64,000 nt of DNA from Halarcobacter sp. (GTDB taxonomy: Bacteria; Campylobacterota; Campylobacteria; Campylobacterales; Arcobacteraceae), in assembly GCF_963675975.1 (NCBI RefSeq), contig NZ_OY780939.1, positions 930,001 to 994,000 on the forward strand, in the 5' to 3' direction. How positions within the stretch are numbered: the stretch's first letter is position 1; every line of letters begins with the position of its first letter. Under the pieces are notes generated by a model, which saw nothing but the letters and a program-made list of their open reading frames with translations, did not search any database and was not told where the DNA came from. The translations under genes were made by a program, and so were the position numbers. Positions 27,933 to 37,389 of the stretch are shown here, piece by piece.

Positions 27933-30900
27933 ATGATTGAAAAAATAAAAAAATTAATAGATGAAAAAGTTTTAATAATTGATGGTGCAATGGGTACACA
28001 ACTTCAACTTGCACAGATCAAACAAGAAGAGTGGCAATATGAAGGAAATGATTTAGAAGGTTGTAATGAACTTCTAAACTTGACTGCACCTCATATTTTA
28101 GAAACAATACATGATAACTATGCTAAAGCGGGAGCAGATTTAATTACAACTAATACTTTTGGTTCTATGCCTTGGGTATTAGATGAATATCAAATTCCTG
28201 AAACCTCTTACGAACTTTCAAAGCTAGGTGCGGAACTTGTAAAAAAATCTTGTGATAAATACAGTACACCAGAAAAACCAAGATTTGTATTAGGTTCTAT
28301 TGGACCTGGAACAAAATTACCAAGTTTGGGACATATTTCATATGATGAGATGTTTGAAGGTTATAAAATCATGGCTAAAGGTTTAGTTGATGGTGGAACA
28401 GATATTTTTCTACTTGAAACTTGTCAAGATCCTTTACAAATAAAAGCAGCACTTCATGCCTTAAATGATGTGGCACCTCAAATTCCTATTATGGTTTCTG
28501 TAACTATTGAACTTAGTGGAACTATGCTTATAGGAACAGATGCTATGACTATTGCAGCTATTTTAAGCCCATTTAATATTTTATCTTTAGGGTTTAACTG
28601 TGGAACTGGTCCAAAACAAGTACATAAACATGTAAAAGCTTTAAGTGAAGTTTGCAGATTTCCTATATCTGTGCATTCAAATGCGGGATTACCACAAAAT
28701 AAAGGTGGGGTAACTTATTATCCGATGCAACCAAAAGAGTTTACAGAACTTAGTAAAGAGTTTTTAAACTTTAATGGGGTTTCATTTTTAGGTGGTTGTT
28801 GTGGAACTACACCAGAACATATTGCTGCATTAAGTAAAGATGTAGAAGGGATAAAACCTAAAAAACCAAGTGGATTTTTAAAAGCCTCTTTGGCTTCACT
28901 TTTTAATGTAGTTCCATTAAAACAAGACCCAGCTCCACTTCTAATTGGTGAAAGATCTAATGCAACTGGAAGTAAAGCCTTTAGAGAACTTCTTAAAGCA
29001 AACGATTATGAAGGTACTTTATCTGTAGGTCAACAACAAGTAAGAGCAGGGGCCCATGTAATTGATGTTTCTGTTGGTTTCGCTGGACGTGATGAGAGAG
29101 AAGATATGGATAAAGTTGTGTCTTTATATTCTCAAAAAGTTGCACTTCCACTTATGCCAGATTCAACTCAAGTTCCTGCACTTGAAGCAGCTTTAAAACA
29201 AATTGGTGGAAGACCTATTATTAACTCAGTTAACCTAGAAGATGGGGAAGATAAATTTGATGAGGTTTGTAAGTTAGCCAAAAAATTTGGAGCAGCTTTA
29301 GTTTGTCTAGTAATTGATGAAATAGGTATGGCAAAGACTTGTGAGCGAAAGCTTGAAGTTGCAGAAAGAATTTATGATTTATGTGTAAATAGACATGGAT
29401 TTAACCCTGAAGATTTAGTATTTGATATGCTTACATTTACTATTGGTTCTGGAGATGAAGAGTATAGAACAGCAGGGATTGAAACACTTGAAGCTATTAG
29501 AGAGTTTCAAATAAGACACCCTGAAGTTGGTACCACTTTAGGTTTATCAAATATCTCTTTTGGACTTTCAATAAATGCAAGGGTTTATCTAAACTCAATC
29601 TATCTTGATCATTGTGTCAAAGCTGGTTTAACAAGTGCAATTGTAAATGTAAAACATATTTTACCACTAAATAAAATCAGTGATGAAGATAGAAAAGCTT
29701 GTGATGATTTAATCTTTAACAATCAAGAAAATGGTGACCCACTTTTTGCTTTTATAGACCATTTCTCAAATGTTGAAAAACAAGAAGATAAAAGTGATGA
29801 AGAGTATGAAAAACTTGAGCCTATTGAAAAAGTAAAACAACTTCTTTTAGATGGTGATAAAGAGAGAATGCTTCCATTGGTTGAAGAGTTAAGACATACT
29901 GTTAAACCAGAAATTATAGTAAATGAATGGCTTATTGATGGTATGAAAGTTATTGGAGAACTATTTGGAAATGGGCAAATGCAGTTACCTTTTGTTCTTC
30001 AAAGTGCTGAAACTATGAAAGCTACAGTTGATGCTTTAAATCCATATTTACCAAAAGAGGATAAAGCAAGTGAAACAGTTCTTGTACTAGGAACTGTAAA
30101 AGGTGATGTTCATGATGTTGGTAAAAACCTTGTTGATATAATATTAAGTAACAATGGATTTAAAGTTATAAATATCGGAATAAAAGCTGATTTAAATGAG
30201 TTTATAATTGCAGTCAAAGAGCATAAAGCGCATGCTATTGGTATGAGTGGATTACTTGTAAAATCAACAGCAGTTATGAAAGAAAACCTTGAAGAGCTAC
30301 AAAAACAAGGTATTGATATTCCTGTATTACTTGGTGGAGCAGCACTTACTAAAGGTTTTGTAAACGATTATTGCAGACCACTATATGACGGCCCAATTTT
30401 TTATTGTAGAGATGCCTTTGATGGAGTTGTTTCTATGCAAAGAATAGAAGAGGGTGAATTAGAAAATACTGCACTTGCTGCTGATTTGTATGATGAAGAA
30501 GAGCTTGTAAAAAAAGAGGAAGAGGAAGTTATAGTAAATGAAGAAGATGTAGAGCTTCCTGAACCCTCAACATTTACTTTTCCTCCACTTTGGGGTAGAG
30601 TTGCTCAAAACCCAAGTATGATTGATAAAGATTTATCTTTTAAATGGATAAACCACAGGGTTTTATTTAGACAAAGATGGGGATATAAAAGAGGTAAACA
30701 AGACTCAAAAGAGTTCTTAAAGCATGAACAAGAAGTTGTTGAGCCTTTATATGAAAAGTTAAAAGAGGAATTAATAGAAAAAGATCTTTTTGACCCAATT
30801 GCTATTTATGCATATTTCCCTTGTATCTCAAAAGAGAACAAACTATATGTATTTAGTGAAGAGTATGCTTTCCATTCAGAAGAGGAAGCTAAAAATATTC

Positions 30901-31403
30901 CACCTTTAGAAAAAGCTATTAAAGTATTTGAGTTTCCTAGACAAAAAAGAAAACCACATAGATGTATAGCTGATTTTTTTGCAAATGACAGACTTGATGT
31001 TGTTGCATTTTCACTTGCAAGTGCAGGGCTTAAACTAACTCCTTATGAAGCAGAACTTTATAAAGAAAGTAAGTTCTCAGAGTATTATCAAGTTCATGGT
31101 TTAGGTGTAGAACTTGCTGAAGCTTTAGCTGAGGTTATTCACAAGCAAGTAAGACTTGACTTGGATATAGTGCCAAAAGAGGGACACACTTTATATGATG
31201 TACAGATGAAACAATATGTAGGGTGTAGATATTCTCCTGGATATGCAGCTTGTCCAGAACTGGAATTGAGCAAAGATATATTTGATTTATTAAATCCACA
31301 AGAGTTTGGAATAGAACTTTCTGAGACTTTTCAAATACATCCGGAGCAATCAACTTGTGCCATAATTGTACCTCACCACAAAGCAAACTATTATAATATA
31401 TAG
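27933..31403 (+). CDS. metH: Cobalamin-dependent methionine synthase
   Basis: A 1156-residue modular enzyme with all four modules: homocysteine-binding domain (residues about 1-320, IDGAMGTQLQ, zinc cysteines in GFNCGTGP and GGCCGTTPEH), folate-binding pterin domain (about 335-600, IGERSNATGSKAF), cobalamin domain (about 640-860, with the B12 lower-ligand motif DVHDVGKNLVD) and the C-terminal SAM-dependent reactivation domain (about 885-1156, with RCSPGYAAC-like segment GCRYSPGYAACPEL). Regenerates methionine from homocysteine. luxS, which returns homocysteine from the methyl cycle, is 3.4 kb away. Ends in a strong terminator. Confidence 0.97.
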   Translation: MIEKIKKLIDEKVLIIDGAMGTQLQLAQIKQEEWQYEGNDLEGCNELLNLTAPHILETIHDNYAKAGADLITTNTFGSMPWVLDEYQIPETSYELSKLGAELVKKSCDKYSTPEKPRFVLGSIGPGTKLPSLGHISYDEMFEGYKIMAKGLVDGGTDIFLLETCQDPLQIKAALHALNDVAPQIPIMVSVTIELSGTMLIGTDAMTIAAILSPFNILSLGFNCGTGPKQVHKHVKALSEVCRFPISVHSNAGLPQNKGGVTYYPMQPKEFTELSKEFLNFNGVSFLGGCCGTTPEHIAALSKDVEGIKPKKPSGFLKASLASLFNVVPLKQDPAPLLIGERSNATGSKAFRELLKANDYEGTLSVGQQQVRAGAHVIDVSVGFAGRDEREDMDKVVSLYSQKVALPLMPDSTQVPALEAALKQIGGRPIINSVNLEDGEDKFDEVCKLAKKFGAALVCLVIDEIGMAKTCERKLEVAERIYDLCVNRHGFNPEDLVFDMLTFTIGSGDEEYRTAGIETLEAIREFQIRHPEVGTTLGLSNISFGLSINARVYLNSIYLDHCVKAGLTSAIVNVKHILPLNKISDEDRKACDDLIFNNQENGDPLFAFIDHFSNVEKQEDKSDEEYEKLEPIEKVKQLLLDGDKERMLPLVEELRHTVKPEIIVNEWLIDGMKVIGELFGNGQMQLPFVLQSAETMKATVDALNPYLPKEDKASETVLVLGTVKGDVHDVGKNLVDIILSNNGFKVINIGIKADLNEFIIAVKEHKAHAIGMSGLLVKSTAVMKENLEELQKQGIDIPVLLGGAALTKGFVNDYCRPLYDGPIFYCRDAFDGVVSMQRIEEGELENTALAADLYDEEELVKKEEEEVIVNEEDVELPEPSTFTFPPLWGRVAQNPSMIDKDLSFKWINHRVLFRQRWGYKRGKQDSKEFLKHEQEVVEPLYEKLKEELIEKDLFDPIAIYAYFPCISKENKLYVFSEEYAFHSEEEAKNIPPLEKAIKVFEFPRQKRKPHRCIADFFANDRLDVVAFSLASAGLKLTPYEAELYKESKFSEYYQVHGLGVELAEALAEVIHKQVRLDLDIVPKEGHTLYDVQMKQYVGCRYSPGYAACPELELSKDIFDLLNPQEFGIELSETFQIHPEQSTCAIIVPHHKANYYNI

Positions 31404-31427
31404 AAAATGTCTTTTATGACATTTTCT
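31402..31427 (+). terminator. Terminator after metH
   Basis: AGAAAATGTC (31402-31411), 6-nt loop, GACATTTTCT (31418-31427): a perfect 10-bp stem overlapping the metH stop. Confidence 0.85.
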
Positions 31428-31490
31428 AATTTCAATTAATTTTACTAATAATTTTGATAAAATATTCTTTATTAAAAAATAGGAATTAGC

Positions 31491-31991
31491 ATGACAAAAG
31501 AAAAAAGTTTTAAAGAAAAGATTTTAGACTATATTTATATTTTATCAAAACAACCAATTCTTTTAAGAGATTTATTAGAAGCAAATAGACAATATAACGA
31601 AAAGATGCATGTAGATCCATCAAAATTAGGTTTTAGACTTAAATTAGGTAGAGCATATTTAGTATATATTCTTATTGTTTTAGCAATACTAATTCCAATA
31701 TCTGCAATACTTCATAAACCTTTAGCAAATATTGATCCACATATTTCTATTTTAGGAGCTATGGTTATAACAGCAGTTATTTTTATGGGTTTTAATTTTT
31801 TTAGAGCTAAAATGAGAGATGAGATTACCTATAAACAAATAAAAAAATCATGGGCTTTAAGATTTCCATATTTTCCTTATGATGAATATAATAAAAAAAT
31901 TGAAGATATTTATCTAAAAGCTATAAAAGATGAAGTGGCAAAAAGAGATTTAGAAAAATATATCTTAGATAAACTAGTAAACGAAGATTAA
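31491..31991 (+). CDS. Uncharacterised two-span membrane protein
   Basis: A 166-residue protein with polar ends and two adjacent hydrophobic segments (residues about 54-73, AYLVYILIVLAILIPISAIL, and 85-105, ISILGAMVITAVIFMGFNFF). The cytoplasmic tail is rich in Lys, Asp and aromatic residues. I recognise no family. It precedes the hemerythrin gene by 43 nt and may share its transcript. Confidence 0.65.
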   Translation: MTKEKSFKEKILDYIYILSKQPILLRDLLEANRQYNEKMHVDPSKLGFRLKLGRAYLVYILIVLAILIPISAILHKPLANIDPHISILGAMVITAVIFMGFNFFRAKMRDEITYKQIKKSWALRFPYFPYDEYNKKIEDIYLKAIKDEVAKRDLEKYILDKLVNED

Positions 31992-32034
31992 TATAAGTTA
32001 AAAATTTGTCCTCAATTAAAATTTAGGAGAATCA

Positions 32035-32850
32035 ATGGAAGGTAAATTAATAAATCCACAATTTACAACTTGGGACAAAGCTTATTGTATTGGTCATGAA
32101 AAAATTGATTCTGAACACAAAAAACTCTTTGATATAGCAAATGAGATTAATGATTGCAAAGAGGATGAAGAAAAAGTTATAGAGATTGTTAAAGAGTTAA
32201 TAAAATATACAAAATTTCATTTTAAAAATGAAGAAAACTTTATGAAATCAATTGGATTCCCAAAACTTGCTGAACATAAAAAACTACATGCAAAACTAGT
32301 AAAAAAGTTAGGCGATATTGTAAAAAATATTACATATCAACCTATATATCTAACTATAATTCAACTTAGTGATTTAGTAAATAAAAATATTTTACAACAT
32401 ATTTTAATTGAGGACAAAAAAGTTCATTATGCTTTAAAAACAAGAGATGAACTAAAAGAAAGATTTATATGGAAAATGGAATATCAGTTAAGAAATGAGC
32501 TTTTAGATAAAGAGCATGAAAAACTATTTGATATTGCAATTGAATCTTTAAATTATCATAATACAGATATAAGAACCCATGTAAAAATTACAATAAAAGA
32601 ATTGTATGAATATATGAAAACTCATTTTAAACATGAAGAAGAGTTTATGGAAGAGATTGGATACCCAGAATTAGAAGCACATAAGAAACTCCATGAAGAT
32701 ATTATCGAACATATGAATAAATTTTTAAAAAGTTTACCTAAACTAGATATTACAGAGTTTGAAAAGAGATTAATTGAATATATGGATATATGGCTTATAA
32801 ATCATATACTTTATGATGATAGAAAGATAATTAATTTTCTAAAATATTAA
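32035..32850 (+). CDS. Tandem-domain bacteriohemerythrin
   Basis: Two hemerythrin domains in one 271-residue chain, each with a complete set of di-iron ligands. Domain 1: His28, His62, Glu66, His81, His85, His122, Asp127. Domain 2: His161, His197, Glu201, His216, His220, His257, Asp262. Each bundle repeats the HKKLF/HEKLF, HFKxEE and HKKLH motifs. Bacteriohemerythrins bind O2 reversibly and may store or deliver oxygen or protect iron-sulfur enzymes in microaerobes. Single-domain forms are usual; the duplication is less common. Good AGGAGA ribosome site. Its 3' end overlaps the convergent N-formylglutamate amidohydrolase-like gene by 20 bp. Confidence 0.93.
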   Translation: MEGKLINPQFTTWDKAYCIGHEKIDSEHKKLFDIANEINDCKEDEEKVIEIVKELIKYTKFHFKNEENFMKSIGFPKLAEHKKLHAKLVKKLGDIVKNITYQPIYLTIIQLSDLVNKNILQHILIEDKKVHYALKTRDELKERFIWKMEYQLRNELLDKEHEKLFDIAIESLNYHNTDIRTHVKITIKELYEYMKTHFKHEEEFMEEIGYPELEAHKKLHEDIIEHMNKFLKSLPKLDITEFEKRLIEYMDIWLINHILYDDRKIINFLKY

Positions 32851-33658
32851 TATTCTTTAAATTTATTCCTAAATGTATTTTTGAAAATTTAATTATTGTT
32901 TTTACAAAAGCTTTTGCACATTTTTTTCTATTTTTTTTAGAATCTCTACAGTTTTTATAGGGAAATTCAACTTGAATTCCATTTATAACTCCCTCATCCA
33001 AAGAACCATATTTAAAAGTATTAAAAGCTCCTTCAAAATAGTTATCATCTTTTGCATAAGGGATTTTTTTTGAAGGAACAGATTTATATCCTTTTTTTGA
33101 CATTAGAGTGCCTAAAGAGTTTTTCCCTTTTATTTGCTTTATAAAAGATTTAGATGAAAAGTTTGAAAGGGTTTTTATACTTGAGCTATTTTTATATTTT
33201 TTTAGTCTTTTCTTTTTTAGTTTTAATATGTCATTATTAAGTAGATATCCAAACTCAATAAAACCATGGGAATGTGATTGTCCATGTATATCAAAATATA
33301 ATCCTTTTTGAAACTCTCTTTTTACTTTAGCCCTTGCAGTTTTAATTAGTGAATGAAACTGATTATAAGGAATACTAGCTTTCTCATCAAAATATGCTTC
33401 TGATGATTTACGATTTATATCTACTTTTTCTCTGGAGATTGTAGCTATTATACAATAAGGAGTTTTTTGTATCTGTTTTTCAAACTCTTTTATTATCTCT
33501 TCTGTTAATTCAAAAGTATAATCATCTTTTTCAAATACACCCTTTTTTCTTGTTTTTATATCTTTAGGTTTTTCATCTCCTCCGTGGGGTGCACTTATTA
33601 TAATAGGAAGGTTACCATCATAATATTTTATATGGTTTTCTATAAAGTTATTTGTCAT
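32831..33658 (-). CDS. N-formylglutamate amidohydrolase-like protein
   Basis: A 275-residue member of the N-formylglutamate amidohydrolase fold. Typical elements: LPIIISAPHGGDE near residue 15, REKVDINRKSSEAYFDE near residue 74, and YFDIHGQSHSHG near residue 120, whose His, Asp and Glu residues should bind metal. The true substrate may be another N-acyl amino acid or peptide, since no histidine-degradation genes are near. It overlaps the methyltransferase gene upstream by 11 nt and converges with the hemerythrin gene with a 20-bp overlap. Confidence 0.75.
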   Translation of the reverse strand: MTNNFIENHIKYYDGNLPIIISAPHGGDEKPKDIKTRKKGVFEKDDYTFELTEEIIKEFEKQIQKTPYCIIATISREKVDINRKSSEAYFDEKASIPYNQFHSLIKTARAKVKREFQKGLYFDIHGQSHSHGFIEFGYLLNNDILKLKKKRLKKYKNSSSIKTLSNFSSKSFIKQIKGKNSLGTLMSKKGYKSVPSKKIPYAKDDNYFEGAFNTFKYGSLDEGVINGIQVEFPYKNCRDSKKNRKKCAKAFVKTIIKFSKIHLGINLKNINILEN

Positions 33659-34382
33659 AAATAGCTTTAGCCTCTTTATTTCTTTGTTTTTTTAGTTCCA
33701 TATCTATATATTTAGCATCAATAGATTTTTTTTCTTTTAAAGCAAAAGTTTGTTTTCTATTTCCACTAGGATTAATCTCATAGATTGTAAATCCAGCTTC
33801 ATATAAAGAGAGTCTGACATTTGTTGCAATTGAGTAAGTGGTTACTATACAATCATTATTTGAACACTTATAAATATCTTTAAAATACTCTACACTCCAC
33901 AACTCTTTGTTTACCTCTGAACTAAAAGCATCTTGATAAACTATATCTATATCTTTGATTGTTTTGATATACTCTCTTGCATCCCCTATATAAAGTTCAA
34001 TTTTTAAATTTCCATCTTCATATTTTTTATTTTCTGCTAACTCTAGTATTATTTGTTTTAGATTTTCAAACTCTTTTGGATACTCAAACTCTTTAAGTGA
34101 TTCTATAAGTTCTAAATCAAACTCAGGAGAATAGATTTCTAGTTTTTTTTCTAAATTGTTCTTTTGTACATAATAGATTGTTGATAAAGTGTTGTATCCA
34201 AGACCAAAACAGATATCTACTATTTTTAAGTTTTTTTTCTCTTTATGATAAGTAAAAGCAGGAACTATATGTTTTACTAAAGACTCTTTTATTGCTCCTG
34301 TTTTTATATCATGGAAATATTGTTTATATTTTGATGAATATAAAGTATTAGATCCATCAGGTGTTTTTATAAATTCAGTCAC
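33648..34382 (-). CDS. MnmD-like tRNA methyltransferase (MnmC methyltransferase domain)
   Basis: A 244-residue SAM-dependent methyltransferase of the MnmC N-domain/MnmD type, which methylates the aminomethyl group on wobble uridine 34 of tRNA. TPDGSNTLYSSKYKQYFHD with GAIKES at the N-terminus is the family signature; the SAM loop is DICFGLGYNTL near residue 57, and IVYQDAFSSEVNKELWS near residue 150 matches the catalytic region. There is no FAD oxidase domain, so a separate MnmC-C or another route would be needed. The GTG start shares one base with the stop of the gene upstream. Confidence 0.8.
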   Translation of the reverse strand: MTEFIKTPDGSNTLYSSKYKQYFHDIKTGAIKESLVKHIVPAFTYHKEKKNLKIVDICFGLGYNTLSTIYYVQKNNLEKKLEIYSPEFDLELIESLKEFEYPKEFENLKQIILELAENKKYEDGNLKIELYIGDAREYIKTIKDIDIVYQDAFSSEVNKELWSVEYFKDIYKCSNNDCIVTTYSIATNVRLSLYEAGFTIYEINPSGNRKQTFALKEKKSIDAKYIDMELKKQRNKEAKAIYDK

Positions 34383-34825
34383 TATAAACCACTACCCCAC
34401 ATATGAAGTTTTTTTGCAGTGATAAGTTCATAATTATCAAAAAGCTCTATACTATTGATTGCTACAAAAGAGGTTTTATCTAATAGTTCTCGAATCTCAT
34501 CTAAGTTATTATTTGTTTTATTTTCCAGTATTATTATATTTGCTGAGTTTTCAAGAGCTCTATAACATTTTTGTAAAAGCAGCTCTTTTTTTTCATACTT
34601 ATTTATAATATCACCTAGAACTATATATTCAAACTCTCTCATATAATGGTTTAGTTTTAAGTATTTTTCTTCTATAAAATCGATTTTATTAAGTTTACCT
34701 TCGTTTGTTTTTACAACCTCTTCTAAAGTAGACTCAATAAAATCTGTATTATTGTTTATAAAAAAAACAGATAAGTTTGTAAAAGGTTGAAATAAACCTT
34801 TAAATAGTTCTAGCTTTTTTTTCAA
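34382..34825 (-). CDS. Uncharacterised protein, possibly a degenerate methyltransferase-like fold
   Basis: A 147-residue protein I cannot assign. The run YIVLGDIINKYEKKELLLQ followed by ANIIILENKTNNN looks like the later strands of a Rossmann methyltransferase, but no glycine-rich SAM loop is present. It is tightly placed between luxS (adjacent stop/start) and the MnmD-like gene (1-nt overlap), so it is surely part of that operon. It could be an accessory subunit; that is a guess. Confidence 0.55.
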   Translation of the reverse strand: MKKKLELFKGLFQPFTNLSVFFINNNTDFIESTLEEVVKTNEGKLNKIDFIEEKYLKLNHYMREFEYIVLGDIINKYEKKELLLQKCYRALENSANIIILENKTNNNLDEIRELLDKTSFVAINSIELFDNYELITAKKLHMWGSGL

Positions 34826-35341
34826 TTAGTTTCCTAAACTGTTTAGTTTCTCTTCTGGTAAATATAGTTTTTCATTTGACATAGTTCCTATATCTTTACT
34901 TAATATCTCTTTTGCAATCTCTTTTGCTTCATCTAATGAGTGCATTTTATATGTACCACACTGGTAAACATTTAGTTCTGGAATATCTTCTTGAGATTTT
35001 ACATTAAGTACATCTTCCATTGCTGCTTTCCAAGCTTTTGCAACCTCTTCCTCTTTTGGAGTACCTAATAAACTCATATAAAAACCTGTTCTACAACCCA
35101 TTGGAGATACATCAATAATCTCAACTTTGTCTGAATTTAAATGTTCTCTAATAAAACCTGCAAAAAGGTGCTCTAAGGTATGAATACCTTTTTCACCCAT
35201 CATTGCTTCATTTGGAACACAGAATCTTAAATCAAAAACTGTAATTACATCCCCTGAAGGTGATTTCATTGTTTTTGCAACTCTTACAGCAGGTGCAGGC
35301 ATAATTGTATGATCAACTCTAAAACTATCTAATAATGGCAT
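34826..35341 (-). CDS. luxS: S-ribosylhomocysteine lyase
   Basis: Splits S-ribosylhomocysteine to homocysteine and DPD, the autoinducer-2 precursor. All key residues are seen: metal ligands His54 and His58 (HTLEH, with catalytic Glu57) and Cys128 (QCGTY), and the catalytic Cys83 in GCRTGFYM. 171 residues is the normal length. First gene of the luxS-unknown-mnmD-amidohydrolase run. With metH in this window it closes the activated methyl cycle; a Pfs nucleosidase gene is not here. Confidence 0.97.
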   Translation of the reverse strand: MPLLDSFRVDHTIMPAPAVRVAKTMKSPSGDVITVFDLRFCVPNEAMMGEKGIHTLEHLFAGFIREHLNSDKVEIIDVSPMGCRTGFYMSLLGTPKEEEVAKAWKAAMEDVLNVKSQEDIPELNVYQCGTYKMHSLDEAKEIAKEILSKDIGTMSNEKLYLPEEKLNSLGN

Positions 35342-35454
35342 TTTTAAATCCTTGAATTATTTTTTGTGATTTTATCAAAATTCCTATTTTAAAGTCTTAA
35401 ATTTCATATGTAATCATTTTTAAAGAGTTTTGTTTATTAAAAAGAATAATTGTT

Positions 35455-35811
35455 TTAAAGTAAATTTAGATTTTCTCTAACCATTTTTTTAAAAGCTTTC
35501 ATATGAACTTTTAACATAGAAGGTATAACCTCTACTCTGCAGGCATGAACAATATTGGCATATTCAGGTTTTGAATAGATAGTATTTCTATCCCGTGCAA
35601 GAAGAACAAGTTTGTTTACATCATCATCCAGAGTTATATCATCTCTATCTGAAATTGCATCATAAACATAAAAAAACATTTTTCTATCTTCTGCTGACAT
35701 TTGACAAGAATCATCTAACATTTTTAATGCTAATTTTGTTGCATACTCAATCTGTATTGGTTCAAAGTTATGAGTTTTTGCCCAATCATAAGCTTTTTGA
35801 TATATATCCAT
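35455..35811 (-). CDS. Uncharacterised 118-residue acidic helical protein
   Basis: A mostly helical, soluble protein without leader or membrane segment. The second ATG (35811) has an AAAGG site 8 nt ahead and is preferred; an ATG two codons upstream is too close. Residues near 50-70 (DAISDRDDITLDDDVN) are very acidic, while the C-terminus is basic. No family recognised. It stands between luxS and a small membrane protein gene on the same strand. Confidence 0.6.
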   Translation of the reverse strand: MDIYQKAYDWAKTHNFEPIQIEYATKLALKMLDDSCQMSAEDRKMFFYVYDAISDRDDITLDDDVNKLVLLARDRNTIYSKPEYANIVHACRVEVIPSMLKVHMKAFKKMVRENLNLL

Positions 35812-35842
35812 TTGCATATCCTTTTTAAGATGAATGCAAATA

Positions 35843-36241
35843 CTATTCCGAAGAAGTCTCTTTTTTTAGTTTTTCAAAAGTAGTTTCAATATATTTTGTA
35901 GAGGACTTTTTTTGTAAATAAGCAAAAGCTGCAACAAGTATCACACCAATACCGTAAGTTAAAAGAATACCAAGAACTATTAAAATTACTAATATCCAAG
36001 CATTTTGAAGTTCCCCTTCAAAATCTATTGCAAAAGATTCTTTAGATTCTCTTACTGTAGCTTTTAAATCATAACTAAGAAATGTTTTTTCAGCTTTAAA
36101 TTTTTTAAATATATAAAGATTATTATTTGATTCAAACTCTTCACTAATAGGCTCAAATGTATTGATTAGATTATTAATAATTTCATCTTTTTTTTCTATA
36201 TTATGAGATTTCTGCTGAGTTGAAATATCAAATATACCCAT
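35843..36241 (-). CDS. Uncharacterised membrane protein with C-terminal helical hairpin
   Basis: A 132-residue protein. Residues about 1-80 are polar; about 81-110 form one long or two short membrane segments (AWILVILIVLGILLTYGIGV then ILVAAFAY); a basic tail of about 20 residues follows. No signal peptide and no family recognised. Encoded 25 nt upstream of the 118-residue protein gene, so the two may be cotranscribed. Confidence 0.6.
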   Translation of the reverse strand: MGIFDISTQQKSHNIEKKDEIINNLINTFEPISEEFESNNNLYIFKKFKAEKTFLSYDLKATVRESKESFAIDFEGELQNAWILVILIVLGILLTYGIGVILVAAFAYLQKKSSTKYIETTFEKLKKETSSE

Positions 36242-36374
36242 AGGTTTCCTTAAAAATTTTTTTGAAGTATAGCAAAATTGTATTTTAGATGTAAACTAAC
36301 GATGATTAATAAATATACAAAAAAGCAAGTTTTTTTTATAAACAGGTGAGTATTATTTATAAGTTTTAACTTCA

Positions 36375-36411
36375 AAATACAAGAAGTGAATATTCATCAT
36401 TTCTTGTATTT
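36375..36411 (-). terminator. Terminator of the por operon
   Basis: Arms AAATACAAGAA (36375-36385) and TTCTTGTATTT (36401-36411) form a perfect 11-bp stem; the loop contains the palindrome TGAATATTCA. It begins 13 nt after the porB stop. The rest of the gap (36242-36374) shows nothing clear besides A/T-rich sequence. Confidence 0.65.
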
Positions 36412-36423
36412 GAATATGTATAA

Positions 36424-37380
36424 TTAAACTCTAGCTTCTTCTCTTCTTTGAAGATATTCCCAGTTTTTGTCAACTCTTCTTTGCCACTCTTCAATGATAT
36501 GCTCATTTTCAGGTTTAAACAAGTGTTTAAATCTTGGTTGGAAAGCTAAATAATCCCTAACTGGAACTATATTTTTTGGTCTGTAAGTGATATTTAATTC
36601 TGTTCCATCAACTATTTCATAAAGTGGAAATACAAGTGAATCAACAGCTAAATCAGAAGCTTCAATTGTTTCATGTGGTTGGAATTTCCACTCAGTTGTA
36701 CAAGCAGACATTGCATTTATAAATACTGGTCCTTTTGTATCAAAACCTTTTTGGATTTTTTTAACCATATCTTTCCATTTATTTGGAGCAACTTGTGCCA
36801 CATAAGGTGAGCCATGTGCTGCCATAATTTGAAGCATATCTTTTTTAACTTGCTTTTCACCATATGAAGTTGAACCAGCAGGTGCAGTAGTAGTTGATGC
36901 TCCAATAGGAGTAGAAGATGATCTTTGACCACCTGTATTTGCATAAACTTCATTGTCTAAACAAACATACATCATATCATGACCTCTTTCAAAACATCCA
37001 GATATCCATTGAAAACCAATATCATATGTAGCACCATCTCCACCAAAAGCAACAAATTTTGGCTCAGGAGTATCAGCACTAATTCTTCCTTTGTTTCTTA
37101 AAGCTTTGTTCATAGCTTCAGCTCCTGCAATTGCAGTAGAAGCATTTTCAAATCCAATATGAATCCAAGAACAATCCCAAGATGTATGTGGATATATTGC
37201 TGTACATACTTCTAAACAACCAGTTGCAGCAGATACTACAAGATTATCATTTGTAGCATTTAAAACCTCTCTTACTATAATAGAGTGGGCACAACCTGGA
37301 CATAAAACGTGAGAACCCTCAAATCTTTCAGCAGCAGTTGAAAATGTTTTTAAGTTTTTAATTACTTTTTGATTACTCAT
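36424..37380 (-). CDS. porB: Pyruvate:ferredoxin oxidoreductase beta subunit
   Basis: The thiamine-diphosphate subunit of the four-part enzyme that oxidises pyruvate to acetyl-CoA and reduces ferredoxin or flavodoxin. 318 residues. GSHVLCPGCAHS near residue 24 starts the TPP-binding domain, VAFGGDGATYDIGFQW near residue 109 is the TPP/Mg motif, and LDNEVYANTGGQRSSSTP is the adjoining conserved loop. Four cysteines are positioned to hold the proximal Fe-S cluster. Last gene of porCDAB. Confidence 0.95.
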   Translation of the reverse strand: MSNQKVIKNLKTFSTAAERFEGSHVLCPGCAHSIIVREVLNATNDNLVVSAATGCLEVCTAIYPHTSWDCSWIHIGFENASTAIAGAEAMNKALRNKGRISADTPEPKFVAFGGDGATYDIGFQWISGCFERGHDMMYVCLDNEVYANTGGQRSSSTPIGASTTTAPAGSTSYGEKQVKKDMLQIMAAHGSPYVAQVAPNKWKDMVKKIQKGFDTKGPVFINAMSACTTEWKFQPHETIEASDLAVDSLVFPLYEIVDGTELNITYRPKNIVPVRDYLAFQPRFKHLFKPENEHIIEEWQRRVDKNWEYLQRREEARV

Positions 37381-37389
37381 ATCTCTTCC

